A stretch of DNA of 64,000 nucleotides, taken from Ehrlichia muris AS145 (lineage in GTDB: Bacteria; Pseudomonadota; Alphaproteobacteria; Rickettsiales; Anaplasmataceae). Position numbers and translations under genes: made by a program. Positions 1 through 10,121 of this stretch are shown one piece after another; the stretch's first letter is position 1; the number at the start of each line of letters is the position of its first letter. The stretch spans positions 868,001 to 932,000 of the forward strand of contig NC_023063.1 in NCBI RefSeq assembly GCF_000508225.1, in the 5' to 3' direction. Below the pieces are notes generated by a model, which worked only from the letters and a program-made list of their open reading frames with translations, was not told where the DNA came from and did not search any database.

Positions 1-2
1 AT

Positions 3-899
3 TTGCGGAATCCGTTAATAATCCAAGATGTTACAGAAATATTCAGAGATTCGCAATTTAACATATTCAACTCAAATATAAAACAGGGAATGGTAGTACG
101 AGCAATACCAGCACCTAATACAGCAGCTAATTCACGAAGCTTTTTTGATAATAAGATTGAATTTGCAAAAACGCTAGGAGCACAAGGGTTAGGATACATT
201 ACTTTTAATGATGATTATTCTGCAAAAGGACCTATAGCTAAATTTCTAGATGAAGAAAGATTAAATAAAATCAAATCTATCTGCAATTTACAACCTGGAG
301 ATAGTGTATTTTTTGTATCAGAGACAGAAGAAAAAGCTGTAGAATTTGCAGGAGAAGTAAGAACTATACTAGGAAAAGAACTCGATTTAATCGAAAAAGA
401 CACCTTTAGGTTTTGTTGGATTATTGATTTCCCATACTTCAAATATGATAAGAAGGAAAAGTCCATTGACTTTTTTCACAATCCTTTTTCAATGCCACAA
501 GGAGGATTAGAGGCTTTGAACAACCAAGATCCTGCAAGTATACTTGCATATCAATATGATATAGTTTGTAATGGGATAGAAATCTCTAGCGGTGCTATTC
601 GTAACCATAAACTTGACATTATGTACAAAGCATTTTCTATAGCTGGATACACTAGAGAAATGGTAGATCAAAAATTCAATTCTTTAACTCGAGCTTTTAA
701 ATTTGGAGCACCACCACATGGAGGAATTGCTCCAGGAATAGACCGTATGGTAATGTTATTAGCAGATGCAACAAATATTAGAGAAGTAATTTGTTTTCCA
801 CTTAATCAATCCGGTGAAGATTTACTCATGGGATCTCCATCAGAAATAGATAAGGAACACCTGAACTTGCTATCATTAAGCATCACAAAAAAGTCCTAA
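3..899 (+). CDS. aspS: Aspartyl-tRNA synthetase, C-terminal half (5' end outside window)
   Basis: Class II aminoacyl-tRNA synthetase that charges tRNA-Asp in the cytoplasm. About 298 residues are visible and the frame is open at the window edge, so the anticodon-binding domain and class II motifs 1 and 2 lie upstream. What remains is the GAD insertion (roughly residues 20-140 here) followed by the end of the catalytic domain, with [12 protein letters not shown], the HNPFSMPQ stretch, and motif 3 in [17 protein letters not shown]. The bacterial family is usually about 590 residues, so roughly half is present. In alphaproteobacteria lacking AsnRS this enzyme is often non-discriminating and works with GatCAB; the window does not show whether that applies here. 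Identification is firm; only the start is missing. Confidence 0.96.
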   Translation: MRNPLIIQDVTEIFRDSQFNIFNSNIKQGMVVRAIPAPNTAANSRSFFDNKIEFAKTLGAQGLGYITFNDDYSAKGPIAKFLDEERLNKIKSICNLQPGDSVFFVSETEEKAVEFAGEVRTILGKELDLIEKDTFRFCWIIDFPYFKYDKKEKSIDFFHNPFSMPQGGLEALNNQDPASILAYQYDIVCNGIEISSGAIRNHKLDIMYKAFSIAGYTREMVDQKFNSLTRAFKFGAPPHGGIAPGIDRMVMLLADATNIREVICFPLNQSGEDLLMGSPSEIDKEHLNLLSLSITKKS

Positions 900-933
900 A
901 CTACAGCATTTTAATATGCTCTTGAATATTAGT

Positions 934-957
934 AAACTACAGGCAAGTAGTTTGTTT
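934..957 (+). terminator. Possible weak terminator after aspS
   Basis: A 7-bp inverted repeat, AAACTAC, a 6-nt loop, then GTAGTTT, is followed by GTTTCC. It lies about 35 bp after the aspS stop. The stem is short and the T run poor, so this is tentative. The rest of the 900-1272 gap holds no supported gene. Confidence 0.3.
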
Positions 958-1272
958 CCTACTGTTAACCTGGAAAAATTTATTCATAGCGCTGTCATTA
1001 GAAATAGACAAGAAGGATCTAAAATTACTATTTTAAATATCATAAAAATTTTAAACTATATTGGCATTCTTTATCTGATTAAGCACTGGTAACACTACAA
1101 CAGTAAAAATATTACACATTAAATTAATTAAATATGCTAATTCCTAAGCCAGTAATACAATGATAGTTATAATTCTTGACACCAAAGGTCAATTAAATAT
1201 TGAAAATAATCCTGACTTTAATAGAATCTTAATAAATGTTTCACAAAAATGGTAATTTAGAAATTTAAATAA

Positions 1273-1908
1273 ATGATAAAACAACCAACTACAGTAATAT
1301 TTGACTGGTATAATACGTTAATTAATACTAGCATCAACATTAACCGTATAACTTTCAATCAAGTATTAGATAAGATGGGACATAAAAATATAGATCTGGA
1401 TTGTATTCCAAGTTCTACAATACCAAAATACCTCACTACATTCTTAGGAAAAAGGTGGAAAGAGGCAATTACTTTATATGAAAATAGTTTAGAGAAATCA
1501 CAAGAACTAGACAGCTTTATACTAAACGATGGAGCAATTGAACTATTAGACACCTTGAAAGAAAATAATATAACTATGGCAATAGTAAGCAATAAAAACG
1601 GCAAAAATTTACGGTCCGAGGTACATCATAAAAATCTAACACACTATTTTGATTCTATAATCGGTGCTGGAGATACAGGAGCTACCAAACCATCACCTGA
1701 ACCAGTATTAGCAGCATTAACAAATATAAACGTCCAACCAAGCAAAGAAGTATTTTTCATAGGAGATAGTGCATCAGATATCCAAAGTGCTATTGACGCA
1801 GGATGCCTACCTATAAAATATGGAAGCACTACCACTGTAAATAATATTCTCTCTTTTAAAAATTTCGATGATATTCGTCATTTTATCTGTCAATTAATAA
1901 ACATATGA
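1273..1908 (+). CDS. HAD-superfamily hydrolase
   Basis: Predicted cytoplasmic HAD hydrolase of 211 residues, in size and motif order like phosphoglycolate phosphatase or haloacid dehalogenase relatives. Motif I is VIFDWYNTL: the nucleophile would be Asp11, and the usual second Asp (DxD) is Tyr13, as in haloacid dehalogenase-type members. Motif II is the Ser of IVSNK, motif III the Lys in TKPSPEP, and motif IV is FIGDSASDI. A helical cap domain lies between motifs I and II. Its stop overlaps the next start (ATGA at 1905-1908), so it is probably translationally coupled to the RDD protein. The substrate cannot be read from sequence. No clear Shine-Dalgarno precedes the ATG. Confidence 0.85.
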   Translation: MIKQPTTVIFDWYNTLINTSININRITFNQVLDKMGHKNIDLDCIPSSTIPKYLTTFLGKRWKEAITLYENSLEKSQELDSFILNDGAIELLDTLKENNITMAIVSNKNGKNLRSEVHHKNLTHYFDSIIGAGDTGATKPSPEPVLAALTNINVQPSKEVFFIGDSASDIQSAIDAGCLPIKYGSTTTVNNILSFKNFDDIRHFICQLINI

Positions 1909-2402
1909 GTACAAAAAGAATTAAAATTGCAAATACAGTAAAAAGGGTATTAGCAAGTATTATTGACCATGTAATTCTATCATTACTTAACTATCCCATC
2001 GTATTGTTAACAAATGATATAACAATCATACCATTTATTTTTAATATGTTAAGTAGCTGTTACTATTATACATATTTCCTATCTTCTAAAGCACAAGCAT
2101 CTATTGGACAAAAAATATTTAATATATACACTATACGTTGTGATCATAAAAAAATTGATACTTGGTTCGCATTCGACAGATCATTATCAGAATTTTTTTG
2201 TCCTACTATCCTAATGACAAATATACAAATCGTAAATATGAACATTAATAATAGTTTCATAATAAGTATTATATCTTTGATTACTATGCTGACATTAATA
2301 GCATCAGCATGTTGGTATTTAGTTGCTTTGTTTTCACAAAAGCGTCAAACTTTTCATGATATTATATTTAATACCATAGTAGTAGAAAATAAACAATTTT
2401 GA
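1905..2402 (+). CDS. RDD family membrane protein
   Basis: Small integral membrane protein of 165 residues with the RDD-family layout. An N-terminal Arg followed by Asp sits in VKRVLASIIDHVIL at the start of the first hydrophobic helix. A second helix covers about residues 38-60. The family-typical loop ASIGQKIFNIYTIR corresponds to the GxxxGKxxxGLRV loop, and a last helix covers about residues 120-145. Function is unknown for most RDD proteins; transport has been suggested for some. It overlaps the upstream HAD gene by 4 bp (ATGA), which indicates a two-gene operon. The family call is good; the role is open. Confidence 0.75.
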   Translation: MSTKRIKIANTVKRVLASIIDHVILSLLNYPIVLLTNDITIIPFIFNMLSSCYYYTYFLSSKAQASIGQKIFNIYTIRCDHKKIDTWFAFDRSLSEFFCPTILMTNIQIVNMNINNSFIISIISLITMLTLIASACWYLVALFSQKRQTFHDIIFNTIVVENKQF

Positions 2403-2788
2403 GATTGAGCTATGACTATCAATGGTAACACAATGTCATAATAAACATAACAGACATACCTTATGTCATATCTCCATATTACATATGTTACTACAACATA
2501 TTACTATTAGTTAAATCATACATTTCCATTATATAATAAATACAGTGTTTACATACACATTACTTAATATTTTTACATTAGTCATACTACTGATGTGTCA
2601 CACCATTTAATGTTATGTATCTATTTATACACATGAAACACCACTACTGTTATTTTTTTATATCACTCCTACTAATTAATTATTTTACAATAGTTGCACT
2701 ATAGAAAATTAGGTTTTATAGTATATTTAGCGAGGTAGTATACATGACTATTATAGCATAAAAACAAAACTTTTTCGGTTCTCTTCAT
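2403..2788. other. Non-coding gap before ppdK
   Basis: About 390 bp of AT-rich sequence with no supported gene, repeat or RNA. It should hold the ppdK promoter, but no convincing -35/-10 pair was identified. Confidence 0.5.
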
Positions 2789-5415
2789 ATGAGTGAAAAA
2801 TTAATATATTATTTTAGTAAAACAAAATGTGACGGAAGTTTAGCATTGAGTCATATCCTAGGTGGCAAAGGTGCAAATCTAGCAGAAATGTGTAATATTG
2901 GTGTAGATGTACCACCTGGATTTACACTCTCAACAACCATATGTAACTATTATTATCAAAACAATAAGCTACCTGCTGAAACATTCAGTTTAGTAGAAAA
3001 TGCAATTGAATTCTTGCATAACGAGGTAAGTTTAAAATTTGGCGACCATGATAATCCACTTCTACTTTCAGTAAGATCAGGTAGTGTTAGTTCTATGCCA
3101 GGGATGTTAGATACAATACTAAATGTAGGATTAAATGATAAAACAGTAATAGGATTAGCAAAAAAAAGTGGTGAATTTTTTGCTTATGATAGTTATCGCA
3201 GACTTATACAAATGTATGCACACACAGTGTTACAAATAGAAAGCAATTTATTTGAAGAAGTAATACATAAAAAAAAAGAGAGGCTAATATTTCAATAAGT
3301 GATCAGATATCAGATCCTGATATATTAAAAGAAATAATAATTGAATTTAAAAAGATAGTTAATATACATACTAATCAAGAGTTCCCTCAAAACGTTCATG
3401 AACAGTTATATAATTCAATAGATGCAGTTTTTAAATCATGGATGAACAAACGAGCAGTTGCATACAGAAAAATACACAATATATCAGACAATCTAGGCAC
3501 AGCAGTCAATGTACAATCCATGGTATTTGGCAATATGAGTCAGAACTCTGCTACAGGTGTTGTATTTACCCGTAATCCATCAACTGGAGAAAAGGAAATT
3601 TTTGGAGAATTTTTAGTAAATGCACAAGGAGAAGATGTAGTATCTGGAACTCATAGCCCGTTACCATTAGATAAAATGAAGGCATTAATACCACAATCTT
3701 ACAGTGATTTAGAAAAGGTATGTAGAAAACTAGAACTACATTACCATGATATGCAAGACATAGAATTTACAATAGAAAATGGTAAGCTATGGATTTTACA
3801 AGCCAGACCAGGGAAACGCAGCATTCAAGCTGCTGTAAAAATAGCAGTAGATATGGTAGAAGAAAAATTAATCTCAAAAGAAGAAGCTATATTAAGAATT
3901 GAACATAAATCATTCAGTAAACTATTTCATCCAATACTTGAGAACAATACAAACATTAACATTATCGCACGAGGATTACCAGCATCTCCAGGTGCAGCAA
4001 CTGGATATGTAGCATTCACACCTAACGATGCAGAACTATTTAGAAAAGATGGAAAGAATGCTATATTAATACGCCAAGAAACCAATCCAGAAGATATAAA
4101 TGGAATGAATAGCTCTGCAGGTATCATCACTTTAAGAGGTGGTATGACTTCCCATGCAGCAGTAGTAGCCAGAGGAATGGGTAAACCTTGCATCTGTAGT
4201 GCAAATGGGATCTTTATAGATAAAAGCGAACAATTTTTCTATACAAATACAGGCCTAAAAGTATATAAAGGCGATAGCATTACAATAAACGGTTGTAATG
4301 GAGAAGTTATTCTAGGAACTATAAAAACAGTTACCCCTAAATTAAGCAAGAGTTTCTATAAGTTAATGGAATGGGTAGACGAAATAAGAACACTAAAAGT
4401 AATGGCTAATGCTGATACTCCAGAAGATGTAGATATAGCCATGGCTTTCCAAGCTGATGGGATAGGATTATGTCGTACAGAGCATATGTTTTTCTCTGAC
4501 AAAAGAATAAGTATAGTACAGGAAATGATTGTGTCTGACACCAAAGAAGAAAGAATAGCAGCACTAGAAAAACTCGAAGTCATGCAAAAAGAAGATTTCA
4601 AAAAAATCTTCAAATCTACGCTCAATAAGCAAGTTACTATCAGACTACTTGATCCTCCATTACATGAATTTCTTCCAGATAATGACAATGCAATAAATGA
4701 AGTTTCAGCAAGAACTGGTAAATCCTTAGAAAAGCTAAGAAACAAGGTACTTTATTTATCTGAAAAGAACCCAATGCTAGGACATCGCGGATGCAGGCTT
4801 GCTATATCATATCCTGAAATATATGAAATGCAAGTAAAGGCAATCTTCCTTGCAGTAAAGGAGTTACAGGAAGAAACAAATATAACAGGTATAGTGCCTG
4901 AAATCATGATACCTTTAGTTATGGCTGAAAAAGAGATCATTATTATTAAAGAATTAATTAACAATATAGCACAGCAATTTGACAACCCTAAGTATTCGAT
5001 AGGAACAATGATAGAGCTACCAAAGGCAGCTCTAATTGCAGATAAACTTGCTAAACATGTTCAATTTTTTAGCTTTGGAACAAATGATCTTACTCAAACC
5101 ACTTTAGGAATATCTAGGGATGACTCTGCAAATTTTATTGAAATATATAAAGATTTAGAAATAGTAAAACAAGACCCTTTTGAAACTTTAGATATTGAAG
5201 GAGTAGGTAAATTAATATCAACTGCAGTATATTTAGGTAGAAAATCTTCTCCAAGTATTAAAATTGGTATATGCGGAGAGCATGGTGGAAATTTCGACTC
5301 TATACAGTTTTTTGCAAAATTGAATTTAAATTATATTTCTTGCTCCCCATACAGAATTCCAATAGCAAGATTAATAGCTGCTCAATCTACTATAACGCAA
5401 CTCAGTGTTTCATAA
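2789..5415 (+). pseudogene. ppdK: Pyruvate, phosphate dikinase, frameshifted at an A9 tract
   Basis: PPDK interconverts pyruvate + ATP + Pi and PEP + AMP + PPi in the cytoplasm. The gene reads in two frames. Residues 1-169 (2789-3298) carry the N-terminal nucleotide-binding fold (HILGGKGANLAEM, SVRSGSVSSMPGMLDT). After a frame change, the rest runs to 5415 with the phosphohistidine site GGMTSHAAVVARGMGKPC and the C-terminal PEP/pyruvate barrel, including GLCRTEHMFF and SFGTNDLTQT. The frame breaks at an A9 run (3269-3277). With one more A the reading becomes IHKKKREANISISDQ and continues without stops through the 3299-3441 stretch to the second part, giving about 875 residues, the usual family length. 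No other damage is visible, so this is a single-base event (sequence error, phase variant, slippage site or recent loss). Confidence 0.88.
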
Positions 5416-6018
5416 CTACCAATTAAGAAAGATATTTATTATTATTTTAATCTAGCACTTCTTTCATAACTTATAGGAAATACAATAACCAGTAATAGTA
5501 AAACTACTATTGATTATAGAATCAAAGATTAAGCATGTATTCAATATTGTATAACTATACACACAATTTAAAATACTAAAATGTATAAAAAATTCGTAGA
5601 ATATTTCATTTTCATTAAAACAACAATTTCATAATAAAAAATATTAAAGAACAATAAATACTCCTCAAACTACTGAAAAAATTCTAAAATAGTATTACAC
5701 ACACTTCTTTCAATCAGTCTACCAAGGTTATCATGTTCTACCCAACACAAAACTAGGATAGTTCTTTCTACGTATTCTTATATGGGAAAAAAGATCATTT
5801 TTTGATTTCAACATTACTAGTACACTCAATACAACATTTTATATATGACACTCTAATTACAAAAATGCACTATTATTTTTTTAACTTTTATTTTACCATC
5901 ATTACTTTAATTGCATTACAAACAAAATTTATTCCTAATCTAAATATTTTTAAAATTATTTACTATAGTATTCATTATAGTAATCTTACCATATATTTAT
6001 TACTCAAGGTAGACAAGG
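5416..6018. other. Non-coding gap
   Basis: About 600 bp without a supported gene. A short open stretch at 5802-6041 has no coding character and overlaps the next start, so it is not called. A 7-bp AT-rich inverted repeat, AATAGTA/TACTATT, at 5496-5513 follows ppdK and could be a weak terminator. Confidence 0.45.
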
Positions 6019-6696
6019 ATGTCGATATTTGCTGCAGATAAAATTATCCCTCCATATATTCCAGCAGTAGGAACAGGATATAGTACAGAAGGCATTACAA
6101 TCCCCAAAAACTCAAAAGACATTTTAAGAAGTAAAATTACTCCAGGAACAAAACCTTTAGTAATATTTATTGGAGGAGCATCAGATGATAGAACAAAATT
6201 TGTATTACGTTTATATGCTAAATACTATACACAGAACTACAATCACCAAGATATAGCATACGCAACTTGGGGATCATCAGCAATAATTCCCGTAATAGAA
6301 GCCTGGTATGAAGCACAACAAAAAATCTGTCTTGTAGGACATAGCTGGGGAGGAGATACTGGATACAGAATAATAAACACACTTAAAACAACCTCAATAG
6401 ATTTACTATGTACTATTGACCCCGTATCACGTGCAGGAGTTGGTGGAAAATTACCAAAACCTCAAAATTTAAAAAAGTGGTACAACATCGCAGTAGATTA
6501 TAAAAAAGTCAAATCTTCCATTAACAACATAATTGCACAATTAGGATGTCCATGGTCTTACTGTATGTATGCAGACAAAAACTTTATAGTAGATACAGTA
6601 AAGATTAATGGACATTTAGTTTCAGCAGATCATGTAATGACACAAGAATTATTTTATACATATTTTAATAAATATGTAGAAAATTTTGCCACGTAA
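6019..6696 (+). CDS. Alpha/beta hydrolase-like protein
   Basis: Predicted serine hydrolase of 225 residues with an alpha/beta hydrolase layout. The nucleophile elbow is CLVGHSWGG (Ser109), preceded by a hydrophobic strand with an oxyanion-type LVIFIGGASDD. A candidate acid is Asp134 in TIDPVS, and a candidate base is His205 in SADHVMT. No signal peptide is evident. The ATG at 6019 follows an AAGG-type ribosome site. It stands alone between two non-coding stretches. The substrate is not predictable; lipase/esterase-type or DUF-type hydrolases are the closest look-alikes. Confidence 0.65.
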   Translation: MSIFAADKIIPPYIPAVGTGYSTEGITIPKNSKDILRSKITPGTKPLVIFIGGASDDRTKFVLRLYAKYYTQNYNHQDIAYATWGSSAIIPVIEAWYEAQQKICLVGHSWGGDTGYRIINTLKTTSIDLLCTIDPVSRAGVGGKLPKPQNLKKWYNIAVDYKKVKSSINNIIAQLGCPWSYCMYADKNFIVDTVKINGHLVSADHVMTQELFYTYFNKYVENFAT

Positions 6697-6968
6697 AAAA
6701 TAATACAGTGATACTGAATAATAAATGCAGATTTGTATAACAACGTTAATAATAAATATTATATATATACAAACTTCTAAGGATTATAAAAGTTATTAAA
6801 TTTACTGATAAATTCCTACTTTTAACTGATTTTCATATACATAAATGATTCACTATACACAAATCACTTTTCTGCAAATGAAAAGAAAACACTATATAAG
6901 ATACTTTACTTAAAAAAGCTTTATTGTTATTTATAATAGTCCAAATTAAGTATGGTATAATAGCATTT

Positions 6969-8453
6969 ATGCACTTTCTTAATAATTCCATATTAGGTTT
7001 TTCTTTAGTATATATAGTTTTCTTCCCATTTATATCTGCTGTTTTGATATTAATGTTAAAGAAAATAAAATATTCACAAGAACTTATAAGTATAGCTTCC
7101 TCATGTACTTTATTCTACTTAGTGTGTGAAGCATGCAAGTTTTATATAAAATCCATAAACAATAATCCAGTATTATATATAAAATTATACGAATTCATCC
7201 ATCCTCAAATACAAATCGCATTCAAAACTGAACCTTTAAGCATAATATTTAGCTTATTACCTTCATTTCTATGGGTAATCACTACTATTTATAGTATTAG
7301 CTATATGAAACACAATAATCAAAATAATAATAAACAGCCTATATTTTATGCATGTTTTGCAATGAGTATTGGATGTACAATGGGTATAACGTTTTCAGCA
7401 AATTTGCTAACATTATTTATATTTTATGAATTACTAACCATCAGTACATACCCTTTAGTTACATATTACACCAATACTCAGTCACAAATCTCTGGCAGAT
7501 ATTATATAGGAACATTATTAGGAACATCAATGCTACTATTTTTGCCAGCAATCTTAATAATATACAATGTAAGTGGTACATTAGATTTTACTCCAAATGG
7601 TATATTACCAGAAAACATCTCTAACAGCTTACTTATGGGTCTATTATTATTATTGATTTATGGAATTGGAAAAGCTGCATTAATGCCCATACATTTTTGG
7701 TTACCACAGGCTATGGTGGCTCCTACTCCAGTTAGTGCACTACTACACGCTGTAGCAGTCGTAAAATCCGGAGTGTTTACTATAATAAAAGTCTTATTAT
7801 ATATCATAGGACTAGAAAAATTAAATATACTTATTCAAGAACATGGCAATATACTCATGTATGTCTCAGGAACTACAATTATACTTGCATCTTTAATAGC
7901 AATCAAACAAACCAACTTAAAAAAATTGCTTGCATATTCAACAATATCACAACTTGCATATATAGTAATGACAGTATCATTATATACAAAACACGCAATT
8001 CAAATTGCTATATTTCAAATGATATCTCATGCTTTTGCAAAAATTACATTATTTTTTGCTGCAGGAGCGATATACACAAAAACAGGAAAAAAATACTTAC
8101 ATGAACTTCATGGAATAGGTATGTCTATGCCTATTACTATGATCGCATTCTCTATTGGCGCTGCTGCAATGATAGGTATACCTCCTGCTCCTACATTTTG
8201 GGGAAAATCCTTTATCATGTCAGAAGCACTACATCAAAATAGTACCATAGTAACATCAGTATTAATATTAAGTACTATATTAAATACAATATATTTTCTT
8301 CCTATTATATACAATGCATTTTTTAAACCTTGCAGATTTAAATACACAGAAGCTCCCATACCAATGCTCATGGTTATGATCGCAACTACAGCATGTACAC
8401 TATTTATATTCTTTTCTCCATATACAATTTTCACAACATTCTTCCTTGAATAA
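6969..8453 (+). CDS. Proton-translocating antiporter subunit, MrpD/NuoN-like
   Basis: Integral membrane protein of about 494 residues with some 13-14 hydrophobic helices, in the NADH:ubiquinone/Mrp antiporter (proton_antipo_M) family. Diagnostic stretches are FYELLTISTYPLV (the Glu of TM5), GIGKAALMPIHFWLPQAM (the conserved Lys and WLP), and APTPVSALLHAVAVVKSGV followed by KKLLAYSTISQLAYI. The frame is open upstream to a TTG at 6924, but the ATG at 6969 starts immediately before the first hydrophobic helix and is preferred. Rickettsiales carry several free-standing MnhD/NuoN paralogues; here no other Mrp or Nuo genes are adjacent, so subunit identity (MrpD versus NuoN or NuoM) is uncertain. 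Expected role: monovalent cation/proton exchange at the inner membrane. Confidence 0.85.
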   Translation: MHFLNNSILGFSLVYIVFFPFISAVLILMLKKIKYSQELISIASSCTLFYLVCEACKFYIKSINNNPVLYIKLYEFIHPQIQIAFKTEPLSIIFSLLPSFLWVITTIYSISYMKHNNQNNNKQPIFYACFAMSIGCTMGITFSANLLTLFIFYELLTISTYPLVTYYTNTQSQISGRYYIGTLLGTSMLLFLPAILIIYNVSGTLDFTPNGILPENISNSLLMGLLLLLIYGIGKAALMPIHFWLPQAMVAPTPVSALLHAVAVVKSGVFTIIKVLLYIIGLEKLNILIQEHGNILMYVSGTTIILASLIAIKQTNLKKLLAYSTISQLAYIVMTVSLYTKHAIQIAIFQMISHAFAKITLFFAAGAIYTKTGKKYLHELHGIGMSMPITMIAFSIGAAAMIGIPPAPTFWGKSFIMSEALHQNSTIVTSVLILSTILNTIYFLPIIYNAFFKPCRFKYTEAPIPMLMVMIATTACTLFIFFSPYTIFTTFFLE

Positions 8454-8756
8454 AACTATATACATGTAATTTCTAAGTACAATGCAATATCTTATACCTG
8501 TTACCTATTTTATAAAGTCATACCTACTTCAAATCAGTGGTCAAGCTTGTCTTAGTACAATCTTCCTATGTAAATAATATGTTAAGCTATAATACAACAG
8601 AACTAGAGGTATCCCATATTTCAGTATATATTGTTTACAAATTAATTACCAACTATACTAATTAAGCAAACAATGTTATTTATTGACTATAGTTAATGAT
8701 TATATTACCCTTAGAGGGGTATAGTATATTACTTATGATCTAGGAATGCAATAGTT
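8454..8756. other. Non-coding gap before the cytochrome c gene
   Basis: About 300 bp with no gene. It contains TTGACT (8683-8688), a small dyad TACCC/GGGTA (8706-8721) and a TATAGT box. The spacing does not give a clean promoter. Confidence 0.35.
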
Positions 8757-9275
8757 ATGGACGGATTCCATTTAAATAAAATATTCACAGCCATTTTGTT
8801 CGCATCATTTATAGTACTATTTATTAGCAATGTGGTAGATTTACTATATGATCCCAATCCACATACTGAACAAGCAAAAGGTTATCAAATAAATGTAGAG
8901 GAGCATACCCTTACAGAAGTTGGAAGTACCGAAGAACAAATTGATATTGAAGCTCTTATAACACAAGCTAATGTTACAAAAGGCAAGGAAATCACAAAAA
9001 AGTGCATATCTTGTCATACTTTTGAGAAAGGCGGAGCAAATAGAGTCGGACCAAATTTATGGCACATTGTAGGTAGTAAAAAAGCACACTTGGGAGATAG
9101 CTTCAACTATTCAAAAGCAATGCTTAGTAAAGGTGGTACATGGGAACATCAAGATTTATTCCAATTTTTAACAAAGCCTCAAGCTTACATTAAAGGTACA
9201 CGCATGGCATTTGCTGGAATTTCAAAACCTCAAGATGTAGCAGATTTAATAGCATACCTGCAATCTTTAGAATAA
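8757..9275 (+). CDS. Membrane-anchored class I cytochrome c
   Basis: Electron-transfer protein of 172 residues, like the CycM/cytochrome c-552 proteins that shuttle electrons between complex III and the terminal oxidase. An uncleaved N-terminal hydrophobic anchor (about residues 9-28) is followed by an acidic linker and one haem domain. The haem site is CISCH (Cys83, Cys86, His87), with GPNLWHIVG after it, and the distal Met ligand is in GTRMAFAG (Met150). The haem domain would be periplasmic. Maturation requires the Ccm system, components of which are found elsewhere in this window. It is followed after 14 bp by an alpha/beta hydrolase gene, so the two may be cotranscribed. Confidence 0.92.
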   Translation: MDGFHLNKIFTAILFASFIVLFISNVVDLLYDPNPHTEQAKGYQINVEEHTLTEVGSTEEQIDIEALITQANVTKGKEITKKCISCHTFEKGGANRVGPNLWHIVGSKKAHLGDSFNYSKAMLSKGGTWEHQDLFQFLTKPQAYIKGTRMAFAGISKPQDVADLIAYLQSLE

Positions 9276-9289
9276 CCTCAGGTGAAAAT

Positions 9290-10069
9290 ATGTCTAATTA
9301 TTCTAAATTAGCATTGTCTTATGCACAAGGGCTACACATTGCATATAGGCAACTACCAGGGAACACAGCATCTATTGTGTTTTTCGGTGGCTTTAATTCT
9401 AACATGCAAGGTAGTAAAGCAACTGCTTTATATGATTACTGTAAATCACACAACTTAGGGCTAATTTTATTTGATTATTTAGGGCATGGAGAATCAGATG
9501 GTCAATTTACTGACTATAACATCAGTGATTGGTACAAAAACTGCACAGAGGTGATAAACCAATTAAATCCTAGTAATAAACCACAAGTTATTATAGGATC
9601 TAGCATGGGAGCATGGCTCATGTTACTAGTAGCAATATCCTGTCAAAATAAAGTATTTCATCTAATTAGTCTCGCTGGAGCCCCAGATTTTACTGAATCT
9701 TTGATATTTCAAAAATTAAATATGAAGCAAAAAGATGAACTACATAAACATGGTAAAATTATTCTATATCAAAATAATAATACATACTCTTATGTGATAA
9801 CTCGTAACCTAATTGAAGATGGACGCAAGCATTTACTCTTAAATCAAGAATCCATCAATATTAACTATCCTATAACACTTATTCATGGAATGAATGATGA
9901 TACAGTACCATATCGGACTTCTATTGCTTTAGCAGAGAAAATAAAATCAAACAATGTCAATTTACATTTAATAAAATCAGCCAACCATAGCTTATCAGAT
10001 GATGCTTCATTAAAAATTATCTTCAAATGTATCAAGGAAGCAGTAGACCAAAGTTTACAGGTAAAATAA
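9290..10069 (+). CDS. Alpha/beta hydrolase (serine aminopeptidase/esterase type)
   Basis: Predicted cytoplasmic serine hydrolase of 259 residues. The oxyanion region is FFGGFNSNMQG, a GHGESDG turn follows strand 4, and the nucleophile elbow is GSSMGAW (Ser105). The catalytic Asp is probably in HGMNDDTVP (about residue 207), a strongly family-typical context, and the His is in SANHSLSDD (about residue 232). The start is supported by an AGGTG ribosome site 5-6 nt upstream. The arrangement just after the cytochrome c gene (14 bp) resembles an operon. The substrate is unknown. Confidence 0.8.
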   Translation: MSNYSKLALSYAQGLHIAYRQLPGNTASIVFFGGFNSNMQGSKATALYDYCKSHNLGLILFDYLGHGESDGQFTDYNISDWYKNCTEVINQLNPSNKPQVIIGSSMGAWLMLLVAISCQNKVFHLISLAGAPDFTESLIFQKLNMKQKDELHKHGKIILYQNNNTYSYVITRNLIEDGRKHLLLNQESININYPITLIHGMNDDTVPYRTSIALAEKIKSNNVNLHLIKSANHSLSDDASLKIIFKCIKEAVDQSLQVK

Positions 10070-10121
10070 CAATAACTTTTTCCATACATAAATAAGAAAA
10101 TTAGTCATGGATAATGATTCT

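Noticed and set aside
4356-4745. Antisense open frames inside ppdK, radA, ligA, sdhA and glyA
   Set aside because: They are shadows of conserved coding sequence on the opposite strand, with no independent signals.
5802-6041. 79-codon open frame before the 6019 hydrolase
   Set aside because: Very low-complexity (Ile/Tyr/Phe/Asn-rich), overlaps the well-supported start at 6019, no ribosome site or domain.
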